Positions 39,236 through 48,950 of a stretch of DNA of 64,000 nucleotides are shown one piece after another; position 1 is the stretch's first letter; each line of letters opens with the position of its first letter. Below the pieces are notes generated by a model. That model was not told where the DNA came from, made no database searches, and was given only the letters and a program-made list of their open reading frames with translations. Both the position numbers and the translations under genes were made by a program. The stretch is taken from the NCBI GenBank assembly GCA_018402085.1, contig JAGYJM010000002.1, forward strand, positions 1,922,001 through 1,986,000, read 5' to 3'. Source of the DNA: Flavobacteriales bacterium. Its GTDB lineage: Bacteria; Bacteroidota; Bacteroidia; Flavobacteriales_D; Sanyastnellaceae.

Positions 39236-40489
39236 TTAAGTGCTTGAACTCCTATGGAGCAAGATAAACATTTTTTGAGGGAACAGTACTCCCGAAATAA
39301 ATGCAATTGTGCTTGTGACTCGAGCATAGAGGCTACAGGCCATCCTGACGCCTTCCACTGGCGTGCTATTCTGGTGGTCTTCCGGTTTGAGCAGATCAAA
39401 CCAATCGAGAACCTGTTGCACTTCAGCCTGGTCACCCTTCAGTCGAGCGTGGTAAAATCTCAATGGTAACACGGCGTTCGCCAGCAATCGATCGGCAGCT
39501 TGTTTTCCGATGCGTTCGGTGTGGCCTTGCTCTACTTTAAGCCTGAGGTAATTCACCTCTTTCTGAACGTCGAAAAGTGCTCGCAGTTCACACAAATCTT
39601 CGGCAGCACTGACCCTTCGCCACTGAATGACATCGGCGGCGATGAGTGCTGCCAGTTGCCCGAGTCTTACCCGCGGATGGTTCGCAGGCTTCATTTTACC
39701 TTTGCGCCAGGCTGAAGGTGGTATTGGCTTGATGTTCCACATCCTGCTGTAGTGGTCATATCGGCGGCCTATATCTGCGAAGTTATGTAAGCTTTTGTCA
39801 AGCCTGTTCCAGGAAGAATGCACACATAGCACGGCCTCCAGATCACCTATTCGGTGTGCTATGCGAGCCAGACGCTGCCATGGGAGGGAGGATGCGATGA
39901 TCTCAAAAGCTACCTGATTCACGCCGAAGCCAAATGCCCTGCACAGCGTTTGCCACCAAACGGCATTCCAGTCATTTCGATATTGCAGCAGCAATTCTGC
40001 AAACCGCTTGCTTCTGGTTTCCAGTCGCTCGATTGCCATGCGATGGAGCCAGGCTGCCCTCGCCGCCGATGGTACTTCCGGCAAGAATCCGCTACACGGA
40101 AACACCTCCGGAGAGCCGATGAACCTTCTGTAGCGCTCAAAGAGTGATGCATCGAGAAAGTCTTTCAAAACCAGGGTAGGCACTTCTTCTCCGGCAATGT
40201 TTATTAAAGGTTTGTCGTCTTCGAGCACGACATGCAAGATGACATTCGCGTATGCAGGGTCTCCGGAATGGCCGTGTTTATGCCATTCGGATGACTTGAC
40301 ATGCACTTCAACGCTCCCGATCCACAACTCCTTCCCGATGCGAAGCTTTGCTTCAAAAAAATCTGGTCCGGCGTTGCGATTCCAGTGCCCTTGAAAAAGC
40401 ACGTTGATTTCTTTGCCTGAGGTGGTGCGGAGACGCGCTACAGGTAGGTGCTGAAAGCGCCAGACATATTGCAGATAGTCTTCATTCAT
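39236..40489 (-). CDS. DUF2851 family protein
   Basis: The 417-residue protein has the DUF2851 opening EDYLQYVWRFQHLP, then QGHWNRNAGPDFFEAKLRIG and GSVEVHVKSSEWHKHGH. This family is confined mainly to Bacteroidota and has no assigned role. The acidic and histidine residues in the second and third blocks recall nuclease-type folds, which is only a suggestion. It leads a probable operon with the PspC-like protein and the K+ channel. Confidence 0.85.
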   Translation of the reverse strand: MNEDYLQYVWRFQHLPVARLRTTSGKEINVLFQGHWNRNAGPDFFEAKLRIGKELWIGSVEVHVKSSEWHKHGHSGDPAYANVILHVVLEDDKPLINIAGEEVPTLVLKDFLDASLFERYRRFIGSPEVFPCSGFLPEVPSAARAAWLHRMAIERLETRSKRFAELLLQYRNDWNAVWWQTLCRAFGFGVNQVAFEIIASSLPWQRLARIAHRIGDLEAVLCVHSSWNRLDKSLHNFADIGRRYDHYSRMWNIKPIPPSAWRKGKMKPANHPRVRLGQLAALIAADVIQWRRVSAAEDLCELRALFDVQKEVNYLRLKVEQGHTERIGKQAADRLLANAVLPLRFYHARLKGDQAEVQQVLDWFDLLKPEDHQNSTPVEGVRMACSLYARVTSTIAFISGVLFPQKMFILLHRSSST

Positions 40490-40574
40490 ACTGCAATGAT
40501 GCGGTATGAAACGGTGCCTTCGACAAGCGTTTTACCTACATAACGAACGGCTTTACGAATGGGTGAGTAAACGT

Positions 40575-41378
40575 TTACTGCTTGTTGAGCAGGCGTGCCA
40601 TCTCAGCTTGCAAATGCGCGGCCGCATCCGCCGCTTTTGCGGCGAAATCTTCACCTGAACCTGCATAGATAATGCCACGTGATGAATTCACCAGCAAACC
40701 AATATCCGGCGTTAATGCAGCTTCACTCACGGCACTGAGACTCCCGCCTTGTGCGCCAACACCGGGAACAAGAAAGAAATGCTCAGGTACCCAGCTTCGA
40801 ATGGTCTTCATCGCTTCCGGACGTGTTGCGCCAACTACAAACATGAGTTGTTCAGAGCTTCCCCATTCTGCACATTTACGGATAACCCGTTCATGGAGTG
40901 CCGGCTCTCCGTGGTACTGAAAATCATCTGCTCCGGGATTGCTGGTCAGCCCGAGTACGATGGTCCATTTATGTTTATGTTCCAGAAAAGGCTGGATGGC
41001 ATCGCGCCCCATATATGGCGATACCGTCACCGCGTCTGCCCCGAGATTTTCAAACAACGCACGTGCATAAGCTTCAGCAGTGCTGCCAATATCGCCCCGT
41101 TTTGCATCGGCAATGACCAGGCAATCATCGGGAATGGCCTCAATAGTTTGCTGCAGCACATTCCACCCGTCAGTGCCATACTGCTCGTAAAATGCGAGGT
41201 TGGGCTTGTATGCTACGCAATACGGGGCCGTCGCTTCAATGATTGCCTTATTGAATGTGAGCAGGTCTTCAGGTGTACCGCGCAAAAGCGCGGGAATTTT
41301 TTCTCTGTGGGTATCGAGTCCGACACAGAGGTAGCTGCGCTTCGCACGGATGGCACCAATGAGTTCGCTGCGGGTCAT
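40575..41378 (-). CDS. pyrF: Orotidine 5'-phosphate decarboxylase
   Basis: PyrF decarboxylates OMP to UMP, the last step of pyrimidine synthesis. The 267-residue protein is of the longer type 2 class: CVGLDTH at the start, VAYKPNLAFYEQYG, the catalytic IADAKRGDIGSTA and the phosphate-binding VPGVGAQGG. One 21-bp hairpin element is in-frame near the C-terminus (FAAKAAD) and a possible second one near the N-terminus (IPALLRG). The start overlaps the prfA stop (TAATG). Confidence 0.96.
   Translation of the reverse strand: MTRSELIGAIRAKRSYLCVGLDTHREKIPALLRGTPEDLLTFNKAIIEATAPYCVAYKPNLAFYEQYGTDGWNVLQQTIEAIPDDCLVIADAKRGDIGSTAEAYARALFENLGADAVTVSPYMGRDAIQPFLEHKHKWTIVLGLTSNPGADDFQYHGEPALHERVIRKCAEWGSSEQLMFVVGATRPEAMKTIRSWVPEHFFLVPGVGAQGGSLSAVSEAALTPDIGLLVNSSRGIIYAGSGEDFAAKAADAAAHLQAEMARLLNKQ
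40624..40644 (-). repeat. 21-bp GATGC-tailed hairpin element (in pyrF)
   Basis: Minus-strand reading: stem CGCCGC, loop AAAA, stem GCGGCG, tail GATGC. In-frame near the pyrF C-terminus, encoding AAKAADA. Confidence 0.7.
41278..41298 (+). repeat. Possible variant hairpin element (in pyrF)
   Basis: Stem CCGCGC, loop AAAA, stem GCGCGG, but tail GAATT. It encodes part of IPALLRG in a different phase, so membership is doubtful. Confidence 0.3.
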
Positions 41379-42457
41379 TACGCTTGTCCGGTTTTAAGTT
41401 TCTCTGCATTTTCGGCCACTTTGAGTGATTCAATGATTTCATCGATATCTCCGTCAATAATACTCTGAAGGTTGTATAGGGTGAGGTTTATGCGATGATC
41501 GGTGACCCTTCCTTGCGGGTAATTGTAGGTTCGAATCTTTGCGCTGCGGTCTCCTGTAGATACTAAGCTCTTGCGCTCTGCAGCGCGTTCTTGCTGTTTT
41601 TTTGCCAATTCACGCTCATATAGGCGCGATCGCAGCACTTGAAGGGCTTTTTCGTAGTTCTTGTGCTGAGAACGGCCATCCTGGCATTCTACCACAACAC
41701 CGGTAGGGATGTGTGTCAGGCGCACGGCTGACTCTGTTTTGTTTACATGCTGGCCACCCGCACCTGAAGAGCGGTAGGTGTCTTTTTTGACATCAGCCAT
41801 ATTGATATTGACGTCCACTTCGTCGGCTTCGGGTAAAACGGCTACCGTGGCGGCTGAAGTGTGCACCCTTCCCTGCGACTCGGTGGCGGGTACACGTTGA
41901 ACGCGATGCACTCCGCTCTCGTACTTTAAGGTGCCGTACACATCTTCTCCACTCACGGAGAATACTACTTCTTTGAACCCACCTACACTGCCTTCGTTCA
42001 GGTTGGCGACTTCCATAGACCAGTTCTTTGTCTCAATATATTTGGTGTACATCCTGAAAAGGTCTCCCGCAAATATGGATGCTTCGTCACCCCCGGTTCC
42101 TGCGCGGATTTCAACGATGACATTCTTCTGGTCATCCGGATCATTAGGTATCAAGGCGAGCTTGACCTCATCGCGCAATCTGAGCTCTTCATCGAGAAGG
42201 CTATCAAGCTCTTCTTTCGCCATGTCGCGCATTTCAGGATCCTGCTCTGACTCGAGCATATCTTTGCTGCTCGTGATGTTCTCGGTCACATTGCGGTAAA
42301 GCTCAAAGAGTTCAACCATCTTACCGAGGTCTTTGTACTCTTTCATCAACTTCGCATAGCGCTGGTTATCGCTGATAACCTCCGGGTCAACGATGAGCAA
42401 GCTGACTTCACGGTAGCGATCTTCGATCGCCACCAGTTTATCGAGTAAGTCTTTCAT
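41378..42457 (-). CDS. prfA: Peptide chain release factor 1
   Basis: RF1 terminates translation at UAA and UAG. The 359-residue protein has the stop-codon-recognition PAT tripeptide ([10 protein letters not shown]) and the catalytic GGQ loop ([16 protein letters not shown]). It lies 2 bp after purM and overlaps pyrF, so purM-prfA-pyrF form one transcription unit. Confidence 0.98.
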   Translation of the reverse strand: MKDLLDKLVAIEDRYREVSLLIVDPEVISDNQRYAKLMKEYKDLGKMVELFELYRNVTENITSSKDMLESEQDPEMRDMAKEELDSLLDEELRLRDEVKLALIPNDPDDQKNVIVEIRAGTGGDEASIFAGDLFRMYTKYIETKNWSMEVANLNEGSVGGFKEVVFSVSGEDVYGTLKYESGVHRVQRVPATESQGRVHTSAATVAVLPEADEVDVNINMADVKKDTYRSSGAGGQHVNKTESAVRLTHIPTGVVVECQDGRSQHKNYEKALQVLRSRLYERELAKKQQERAAERKSLVSTGDRSAKIRTYNYPQGRVTDHRINLTLYNLQSIIDGDIDEIIESLKVAENAEKLKTGQA

Positions 42458-42459
42458 AG

Positions 42460-43635
42460 CTATGCGTTATCGTATTCGAAGGTACCGAATTGGGAAGCAA
42501 TGGTGAGCCGCGGCTTCGCTGATGCTTCTACCCTACCGATCACCTTCGCATCCACACCGAAAGACTTTGCAATGTTCACCAAGTCATCCGCCGCTTCTGC
42601 GGCGCAATAAATCTCAAGGCGATGCCCCATATTGAACACCTTGTACATTTCTTTCCAGTCAGTGCCCGATTCTTCCTGGATCAATTTGAAGAGGGGCGGA
42701 CACTCGAACAGCTTGTCTTTAATCACATGGCCTGCATCTATGAAGTGGAGCACCTTTGTTTGAGCGCCACCCGAGCAGTGCACCATGCCTTTGATGGCTT
42801 CACGGTGCATTTCGAGCATGGTCCGCACGACCGGCGCGTAGGTGCGTGTAGGAGAGAGCACCAGCTTACCGGCATCGAGCGGCGTATCATCAATCTTATC
42901 GGTCAGCATCTTCGTTCCGCTGTAAACAAGGTCTCGGGGCAGTTCCGGATCAAAAGATTCCGGATATTTTTCTGCGAGCAATCGGCTGAACACATCATGC
43001 CGCGCACTGGTAAGTCCGTTGCTGCCCATGCCGCCATTGTACCCGTGCTCGTAATTGGCTTGTCCGTAGGATGACAGTCCGACAATCACCTGACCCGGCG
43101 CAATATTGGCGTTATCAATCACCTGATTTCGTGGCATGCGACAGACCACCGTAGAATCAACGATAATGGTGCGCACCAGATCGCCGACGTCAGCTGTTTC
43201 GCCACCGGTAGAATGAATGTTGACCCCTTGTTGCCTTAGCTCGGCGAGCAATTCTTCAGTACCATTGATGACGGCGCTGATCACTTCACCGGAGATATTG
43301 TTCTTATTGCGTCCGATGGTTGAAGAAAGGAGGATATGGTCTGTTGCCCCAACACAGAGCAGGTCATCGAGGTTCATGACCAGTGCGTCTTGCGCGATGC
43401 CTTTCCAGACGGATAGGTCACCGGTTTCTTTCCAGTACATGTAGGCAAGTGAAGACTTGGTACCTGCGCCGTCAGCATGCATCACGATACAGTGCTCGTC
43501 ACTTCCGGTAAGCAGGTCAGGCACGATTTTACAGAAGGCTTTCGGGAATAGCCCTTTATCAATATTGCTGATGGCGGCGTGAACATCTTCTTTTGAAGCT
43601 GACACCCCGCGCTGTTGGTAACGCGAATCACTCAT
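42460..43635 (-). CDS. purM: Phosphoribosylformylglycinamidine cyclo-ligase
   Basis: PurM makes aminoimidazole ribotide in purine synthesis. The 391-residue protein is the long Bacteroidota variant: [18 protein letters not shown] at the start, [30 protein letters not shown] and the [11 protein letters not shown] metal/nucleotide region. Near the C-terminus AAEAADD is encoded by a 21-bp hairpin element. A terminator for the upstream PorE-like gene ends 3 bp before the start codon, so purM needs its own promoter or read-through. Confidence 0.95.
   Translation of the reverse strand: MSDSRYQQRGVSASKEDVHAAISNIDKGLFPKAFCKIVPDLLTGSDEHCIVMHADGAGTKSSLAYMYWKETGDLSVWKGIAQDALVMNLDDLLCVGATDHILLSSTIGRNKNNISGEVISAVINGTEELLAELRQQGVNIHSTGGETADVGDLVRTIIVDSTVVCRMPRNQVIDNANIAPGQVIVGLSSYGQANYEHGYNGGMGSNGLTSARHDVFSRLLAEKYPESFDPELPRDLVYSGTKMLTDKIDDTPLDAGKLVLSPTRTYAPVVRTMLEMHREAIKGMVHCSGGAQTKVLHFIDAGHVIKDKLFECPPLFKLIQEESGTDWKEMYKVFNMGHRLEIYCAAEAADDLVNIAKSFGVDAKVIGRVEASAKPRLTIASQFGTFEYDNA
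42584..42604 (-). repeat. 21-bp GATGC-type hairpin element (in purM)
   Basis: Minus-strand reading: stem CGCCGC, loop AGAA, stem GCGGCG, tail GATGA. In-frame, encoding AAEAAD. Confidence 0.7.
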
Positions 43636-43637
43636 AA

Positions 43638-43667
43638 AGAAAACGGGACGATCGTTTGATCGCCCCG
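43638..43667 (-). terminator. Terminator after the PorE-like gene
   Basis: On the minus strand CGGGGCGATC, loop AAAC, then GATCGTCCCG is followed by TTTTCTTT. One internal mismatch interrupts a 10-bp stem. It lies 25 bp beyond the stop at 43693. Confidence 0.75.
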
Positions 43668-43692
43668 CAAGTTACTTCGATTTCTAAAAATG

Positions 43693-45708
43693 CTATTGGC
43701 CCTTTTGTTCTTTCGGAACATAGTCATAGCGCAATATCCGGAACACCGTACGACGATTGGTCTGGTGGGCAGCTTCGCGCTCTTCTTCGGTTGCCATCGC
43801 CTCGATTTCTTTGTCTAAAATCTTCGGATCGCTTTCTCCTTTGCCTACCGGCTCTATTCGTTCTGTATCGATGCCTTTTGAGATCAGGTATTGCACACAT
43901 GTTTCTGCACGTGCCTGGCTCAGTCGCTGGTTATAATCAGCTGCCCCACGAGTATCGGTATGTGACTCTAGCTGGATGACAAAGTTCGGGTTGCGCTCCA
44001 TGAGGTCAAAGAGATAATTAAGGGAGTCAGCCGAGTTCACTTCTTCATTGATTAAGAGCTCCGATTGATCAAAGGGATAAAGCACGAGTGGGAGGTCGTA
44101 CTCTTGATCGAGGATGATTTCTTTGAGGAAGTATTCACGAGCAAAGGTTGTTGACTCGCTGAGCCCAACGGTAGAGAACTGATCACCCGTTCCGATGTAG
44201 CCTTCAAGCGAGACGTCAACCGAGTAGTTGGTTTCTTTGGCGATTTCGCCGTTGTCGAGTTTCACTCCGCCGTTGCCGTCAGCAGTAAGTTCATAGCTGT
44301 TGCCATCCGTTCCCTGAACGGTTACCTTGGCATTGGCCAGCGGCGATCCGGTATCAAAATCGTAGACATTGGCGATGTAGTTAAACTCGAGCGGAGGCAT
44401 TTTAAACTCGTAAATGTCATCTTTTCCTTTACCTCCGGGGCGGTTTGAGCTCAGCATCCCCTGGTCTTCATCGTCCATGAAGATGAGCCCGAAGTCGTCA
44501 GCAGAAGAGTTGATAGGTGCAGGAAGACGTTCTACATCTCCAAATTTCATGGCTTCGCCGGCATAAGGTGCTTTGAACACATCAAGCCCGCCCATGCTGC
44601 CGTGGCCGCGTGAAGAGAAATAGAGAGTGGTGTCTCCGCGGAAATACGGGAACATTTCGTCTTCAGGGGTATTCACTTTTTCACCGAGATTCTTTGGCTT
44701 TGACCACTTATCTTCTTTTCGGTCATACTCCATGTACCACAGATCTTTGCCACCGAAGCCTCCGGGCATGTCAGACACGAAAACGAGGTACATATCGCCA
44801 GGGGTCAGCGCAGGATGCCCCACTTGTGAGCTATCATTGACTTCGCGGTCGATGATATTGAGCGGCTCAGCAGGCCCGAAGTCACGTCCTCTTTTGTCGG
44901 CATAATAGATATCGCAGGCAAAGGTGGCTTTCTTCTCATCGATGCAACGTGTGAAGTACATACGCTTGTATCGGCTGTCAAAAGCCACACCACCTTCGCT
45001 GCTTGGGGTATTGATAGTATTGTTCAGTGGCACCGGCGTGCTCCACTTCCCTTTTTTGTCGCGTTCAGCTTTGAAGAGATCCATGTACGATTCTCCAGTG
45101 ATCGGGTCATCGCTGCTACCGGCAGAACTCGGACGTGATGATGCGAAAACGATTTCATCGAAGCGCTTTTCACTCCAGGAAGGAGCGTAGTCGAATTGTT
45201 CGGTATTGAGCATGGGCACCTGCTCAACGATGTAACGCGAAGGCGGCTCATCCATGGCAAGCGCAAGGGCTTCACATTCACCTATCGCAGCGTTCGCCTT
45301 TGATTTATCACCGCCTTTTTCTTTGTACTCGTTATACTTTTCGATGGCGACATCAAATTTATCTTGCGCCTGCAGCACTTCTCCATAACGGAAGTGTACT
45401 TCAGGGTTTTGCTCATCATGCCGGGCTACGATGGATTTTTTGTAGTAATCTTCGGCTGCTTCGTAATTGAGCATTAAGCGGTAGCATTCTCCAATTTTGA
45501 AGTTTACTTCGCCTTTCTCATCTACGCCTTTCAGCTTGCCGTATACCCGGAGATATTCCTGAGCAGCTTCGGCATAAGCGCCTCGGTTGAAAGCATTGTC
45601 CGCCTCGGCGGTGGTGCTGTTCTGGGCCGTCACGGCCATTGCCCCGAAGGCTATCAGAATAAGCAGAAAGTAGCGTTGCACAGCGTGTCTGGTGTTGGTT
45701 CTTAACAT
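43693..45708 (-). CDS. TPR-PD40-OmpA outer-membrane/periplasmic protein (PorE-like)
   Basis: After a signal peptide (MLRTNTRHAVQRYFLLILIA), TPR repeats occupy about 20-145 and a PD40/WD40-like propeller about 175-435 (FDYAPSWSEKRFDEIVFASS, DLWYMEY, LSSNRPGGKGKDDIYEF). A carboxypeptidase-regulatory-like domain follows (ANVYDFDTGSPLANAKVTV). A C-terminal OmpA peptidoglycan-binding domain ends it (QLESHTDTRGAADYNQRLSQ). This order is that of PorE, which anchors T9SS components to peptidoglycan. Paralogues are common, so the exact role is inferred. ATG 45708 is preferred; the open frame reaches 45750. Confidence 0.88.
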   Translation of the reverse strand: MLRTNTRHAVQRYFLLILIAFGAMAVTAQNSTTAEADNAFNRGAYAEAAQEYLRVYGKLKGVDEKGEVNFKIGECYRLMLNYEAAEDYYKKSIVARHDEQNPEVHFRYGEVLQAQDKFDVAIEKYNEYKEKGGDKSKANAAIGECEALALAMDEPPSRYIVEQVPMLNTEQFDYAPSWSEKRFDEIVFASSRPSSAGSSDDPITGESYMDLFKAERDKKGKWSTPVPLNNTINTPSSEGGVAFDSRYKRMYFTRCIDEKKATFACDIYYADKRGRDFGPAEPLNIIDREVNDSSQVGHPALTPGDMYLVFVSDMPGGFGGKDLWYMEYDRKEDKWSKPKNLGEKVNTPEDEMFPYFRGDTTLYFSSRGHGSMGGLDVFKAPYAGEAMKFGDVERLPAPINSSADDFGLIFMDDEDQGMLSSNRPGGKGKDDIYEFKMPPLEFNYIANVYDFDTGSPLANAKVTVQGTDGNSYELTADGNGGVKLDNGEIAKETNYSVDVSLEGYIGTGDQFSTVGLSESTTFAREYFLKEIILDQEYDLPLVLYPFDQSELLINEEVNSADSLNYLFDLMERNPNFVIQLESHTDTRGAADYNQRLSQARAETCVQYLISKGIDTERIEPVGKGESDPKILDKEIEAMATEEEREAAHQTNRRTVFRILRYDYVPKEQKGQ

Positions 45709-45728
45709 CTTTTTCCGATTACAGAGAG

Positions 45729-45761
45729 CGAAAATAACTAAATAATCCACAGTTTAACAAA
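45729..45761 (-). promoter_or_regulatory. Promoter of the PorE-like gene
   Basis: On the minus strand TTTG (45758-45761), a 21-bp spacer and TATTTTCG (45729-45736), one base from the -7 consensus. The predicted leader is about 16 nt to ATG 45708, which supports that start. Confidence 0.45.
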
Positions 45762-45762
45762 T

Positions 45763-45784
45763 TGCGGCAAGCCGCATTGGATGC
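45763..45784 (+). repeat. Variant hairpin element (intergenic)
   Basis: Stem TGCGGC, loop AA, stem GCCGCA, then TTGGATGC. The loop is shorter and the tail displaced by two or three bases, so it is a degenerate or sister form of the 21-bp element. Confidence 0.35.
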
Positions 45785-45839
45785 GGAATTCGGCACACAA
45801 GGTATTGGTTTAAGAGCACAATGCCTTCTTTGAGTTTTT

Positions 45840-45860
45840 CGGGCTGAAAAGCCCGGATGC
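45840..45860 (+). repeat. 21-bp GATGC-tailed hairpin element (intergenic)
   Basis: Stem CGGGCT, loop GAAA, stem AGCCCG, tail GATGC, followed by TTCGG. It lies between glnN and the PorE-like promoter. Confidence 0.7.
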
Positions 45861-45895
45861 TTCGGTTTGGCGCACTTCAGCGGCAGTATAAGAAC

Positions 45896-45930
45896 GAAAA
45901 AAACCGGCCAAGCGTATGCCAGCCGGTTTT
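45896..45930 (-). terminator. Terminator after glnN
   Basis: On the minus strand an 8-bp stem (AAACCGGC with GCCGGTTT) around a 13-nt loop is followed by a T-run. It lies 30 bp beyond the glnN stop. Confidence 0.8.
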
Positions 45931-45960
45931 GTGGAAGTGTTGTTTACCAATTCGATGGAA

Positions 45961-48153
45961 TTAGCGTGTAAAAAGCAATTCACGGAGCTTTGGGAGTGGC
46001 CAGAGTTCATCATCAATCAGCATTTCGAGACGATCACTGTGCTCACGTATGGCATTCATGATGGGCATCAGGTTATTGGCATAGGTCTGAGCCTGTTCGC
46101 GCACATCTGCCTCTACCCCATCAGCTTTTGCACGTTGTTCGATCAACTCATCTACAAGGTCTTTCACAGCGGTAAGATGGCCTGATATTTCACGGATCAG
46201 TTTCATCTGCGTGCTGCTCGCCTGTTTAAAATCACTGGCAGACATGATCTCTTTCAAGCCGCGTACATTGTCAACTAGTCTTGTCTGGTATGCGATGGCT
46301 GTTGGGATGATGTGATTCTGAGCGAGATCAGTACAAACTTGTGCCTCAATCTGGCGTTTCATGATGTAGTTTTCGAACTCCACCTCCATACGGGCGTGCA
46401 CCTCTGCGGCGTTGAGCACTTTAAGGTCTTCAAAGAGCTTTTGAACATCTTTACGTGCCCATACGTCAAGGGCGTCAGGGGTGTTGGTCAGGTTGCTGAG
46501 CCCTCTTTTTTCAGCTTCAACGACCCATTCATCACTGTAACCATTGCCTTCGAATCGAACCGCCTTTGAGGCTTTGATCATCGCCTGAATCTCTTTCAGG
46601 ATGGCCTCATCTTTTTTATCACCCTTGTTGATGCGAGCGTCAACTTTCTTTTTGAAGTCATTCAGTTGCTCTGCCATGATGGTGTTGAGCGCAGTCATTG
46701 CATTTGCGCAGTTGGCGGCAGAACCCACTGCTCTGAATTCCCATTTGTTGCCTGTGAAAGCAAAAGGCGAGGTTCGGTTTCGGTCGGTATTGTCTAAAAG
46801 AACTTCAGGAATCCGCCCGATCTCCAACTTCAGAGCGGTCTTGTCATCAGGGTTCATCTTTCCTGCTTTGATGCTTTTCTCGAGGTCATCAAGCAACTGT
46901 GAGAGTTGCGTACCGATAAAAACGGAGATGATTGCCGGTGGGGCCTCATTGGCTCCCAGACGGTGATCATTTCCTGCACTGGCAATGCTGGCACGCAGAA
47001 TGTCTGCGTTTTTGTGAATGGCCATAATGGTATTCACGAAAAAAGTAAGAAAGCGCAGGTTGCTTTTCGGGTTCTTGCCCGGCTTTAAGAGATTCACACC
47101 TGTATTGGTGCTCAGTGACCAGTTGTTGTGTTTTCCCGAGCCATTTAGTCCTTCAAAAGGCTTCTCGTGCAGAAGCACTCGAAAATCATGCTTACGCGCC
47201 ACCTTATCAAGGAGGTCCATCAGCAATTGATTATGGTCGTTGGCGAGATTCGCTTCTTCGAATACCGGTGCCACTTCAAACTGGTTCGGCGCCACTTCAT
47301 TGTGTCTGGTGGTTACCGGGATACCGAGTTTATGCGATTCGGTTTCAAAATCTTTCATGAAGGCCATCGCACGGTCACTGATCGAGCCAAAATAATGATC
47401 ATCGAGCTGCTGCCCTTTTGCGGGTGCATGACCAAATAAAGCGCGTCCCGTAAGCGCGAGGTCCGGACGCGCATTGTAGAGCGCAGCATCCACGAGAAAA
47501 TACTCTTGCTCCCAACCGAGGGTCGCGTTCACCTTTGTCACATTGCGGTCAAAATACTGGCAAACACTGCTGGCTGCGCGATCAACTGCGTACAAGGCTT
47601 TTAGCAGTGGCATTTTGTAGTCGAGTGCGTGACCGGTGTATGAGATAAAGATTGTAGGAATACAGAGGGTATTACCGATCACAAATGCCGGTGAGCTCGG
47701 ATCCCACAAAGTGTAACCACGTGCCTCAAAGGTGTTGCGGATACCTCCACTCGGAAATGAAGATGCGTCAGGTTCTTGCTGCACCAGCAGTGAACCGTCA
47801 AAGCGCTCAATGGCACGTCCGTCGCCAGTAGGCTGAATAAAACTATCGTGTTTCTCAGCAGTCGCCCCCGTCAGTGGCTGAAACCAGTGCGTGTAGTGGG
47901 TCGCACCTCGCGACATCGACCACTCTTTCATTGCACTTGCTACCTGATCAGCGATCGAGCGCTCCACACGCGTTCCGTTGTCTATCGCATCCATCACCTT
48001 GCGGTAGGCCTCTTCTGTGAGGTACTCGCGCATGACGTGCGGACCAAAGGTGTCTACGCCATAGAAATCGGAAATTTTCCGGGATGGCGGATTGTGATGA
48101 AGTGGTTTACGATGTAAAACGTCTTCAAAAGCTTTGCTGCGAAAAGTTGGCAT
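45961..48153 (-). CDS. glnN: Glutamine synthetase type III
   Basis: GSIII makes glutamine from glutamate, ammonia and ATP. The 730-residue length and N-terminal GSIII domain (GVDTFGPHVMREYLTEEAYR) separate it from the 450-residue type I. Catalytic blocks include HYTHWFQPLTGATAEKHDSF, TRHNEVAPNQFEVAP and FEGLNGSGKHNNWSLSTNTG. It is the typical Bacteroidota enzyme. It is transcribed alone from a TACCTTTG promoter and ends at a clear terminator. Confidence 0.97.
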   Translation of the reverse strand: MPTFRSKAFEDVLHRKPLHHNPPSRKISDFYGVDTFGPHVMREYLTEEAYRKVMDAIDNGTRVERSIADQVASAMKEWSMSRGATHYTHWFQPLTGATAEKHDSFIQPTGDGRAIERFDGSLLVQQEPDASSFPSGGIRNTFEARGYTLWDPSSPAFVIGNTLCIPTIFISYTGHALDYKMPLLKALYAVDRAASSVCQYFDRNVTKVNATLGWEQEYFLVDAALYNARPDLALTGRALFGHAPAKGQQLDDHYFGSISDRAMAFMKDFETESHKLGIPVTTRHNEVAPNQFEVAPVFEEANLANDHNQLLMDLLDKVARKHDFRVLLHEKPFEGLNGSGKHNNWSLSTNTGVNLLKPGKNPKSNLRFLTFFVNTIMAIHKNADILRASIASAGNDHRLGANEAPPAIISVFIGTQLSQLLDDLEKSIKAGKMNPDDKTALKLEIGRIPEVLLDNTDRNRTSPFAFTGNKWEFRAVGSAANCANAMTALNTIMAEQLNDFKKKVDARINKGDKKDEAILKEIQAMIKASKAVRFEGNGYSDEWVVEAEKRGLSNLTNTPDALDVWARKDVQKLFEDLKVLNAAEVHARMEVEFENYIMKRQIEAQVCTDLAQNHIIPTAIAYQTRLVDNVRGLKEIMSASDFKQASSTQMKLIREISGHLTAVKDLVDELIEQRAKADGVEADVREQAQTYANNLMPIMNAIREHSDRLEMLIDDELWPLPKLRELLFTR

Positions 48154-48504
48154 GAGAAATAGGTTTATTTCATTGCAAAGGTATGTTCAATCAGGGGCTA
48201 AAAGACTAAATCTTTGTAAAATATTATGAACACCCCCTATTCGCAAGACCCTTCTCTGCAATCATGCCTATTTTAATGGTCTACAGCCTGCTTCAGCAGT
48301 CAGCTGACGGCCAAACGCGCTAAACCCAGATGTGCAAACGACTTTCAGCCGTCGGTTGGCGATACAGGAGTATGATCAAAAGAAGGTCAGCGCATCCTAC
48401 AATGCTGCGCAGTACAACAGCCGTCGCACAAAGCGAGACCGCACATAGACGTTGCCGCTTAACCAAGACTGCTGAAGCAGACCGCTTACGCCAGACAGCT
48501 TACC
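48154..48504. other. Intergenic region upstream of glnN
   Basis: It holds the glnN leader and -7 element at the left end. The rest has no supported gene and no clear hairpin. It leads into the heptamer array, and the long frame crossing that array is not believable as a protein. Confidence 0.6.
48176..48183 (-). promoter_or_regulatory. TAnnTTTG -7 element of glnN
   Basis: TACCTTTG on the minus strand, 22 nt before the glnN ATG. A weak TTTAG lies about 22 bp upstream in place of the -33 element. Confidence 0.45.
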
Positions 48505-48930
48505 GCAGACGGCAGACGGCAGACGGCAGACCGCAGACCGCAGACCGCAGACGGCAGACCGCAGACGGCAGACGGCAGACCGCAGACCGCAGACGGCAGA
48601 CCGCAGACGGCAGACGGCAGACGGCAGACGGCAGACGGCAGACCGCAGACGGCAGACCGCAGACGGCAGACCGCAGACGGCAGACCGCAGACCGCAGACG
48701 GCAGACCGCAGACGGCAGACGGCAGACGGCAGACGGCAGACGGCAGACGGCGGACGGCAGACCGCAGACCGCAGACCGCAGACGGCAGACGGCAGACGGC
48801 AGACGGCAGACGGCAGACGGCAGACGGCGGACGGCAGACCGCAGACCGCAGACCGCAGACCGCAGACGGCAGACGGCAGACGGCAGACCGCAGACGGCAG
48901 ACGGCAGACGGCAGACGGCAGACGGCGGAC
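48505..48930. repeat. Heptamer tandem array (about 60 units)
   Basis: Units of GCAGACG or GCAGACC, with rare GCGGACG, run head to tail in register for about 426 bp. The two main variants alternate irregularly and blocks of several units recur. Because 7 is not a multiple of 3 all frames are similar, so both strands show long open frames of seven-residue repeats; these are artefacts. The array ends directly in a REP hairpin at the stop codon of the PNGase F-like gene. Confidence 0.97.
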
Positions 48931-48950
48931 GCGATAAATCGCGTCCCTAC
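48927..48950 (-). repeat. REP-like element (GTAG plus hairpin) at a stop codon
   Basis: On the minus strand GTAG is followed by the 9-bp stem GGACGCGAT/ATCGCGTCC with a TT loop. The TAG within GTAG is the stop codon of the upstream gene. A near-identical element is at 61421-61444. Confidence 0.8.
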
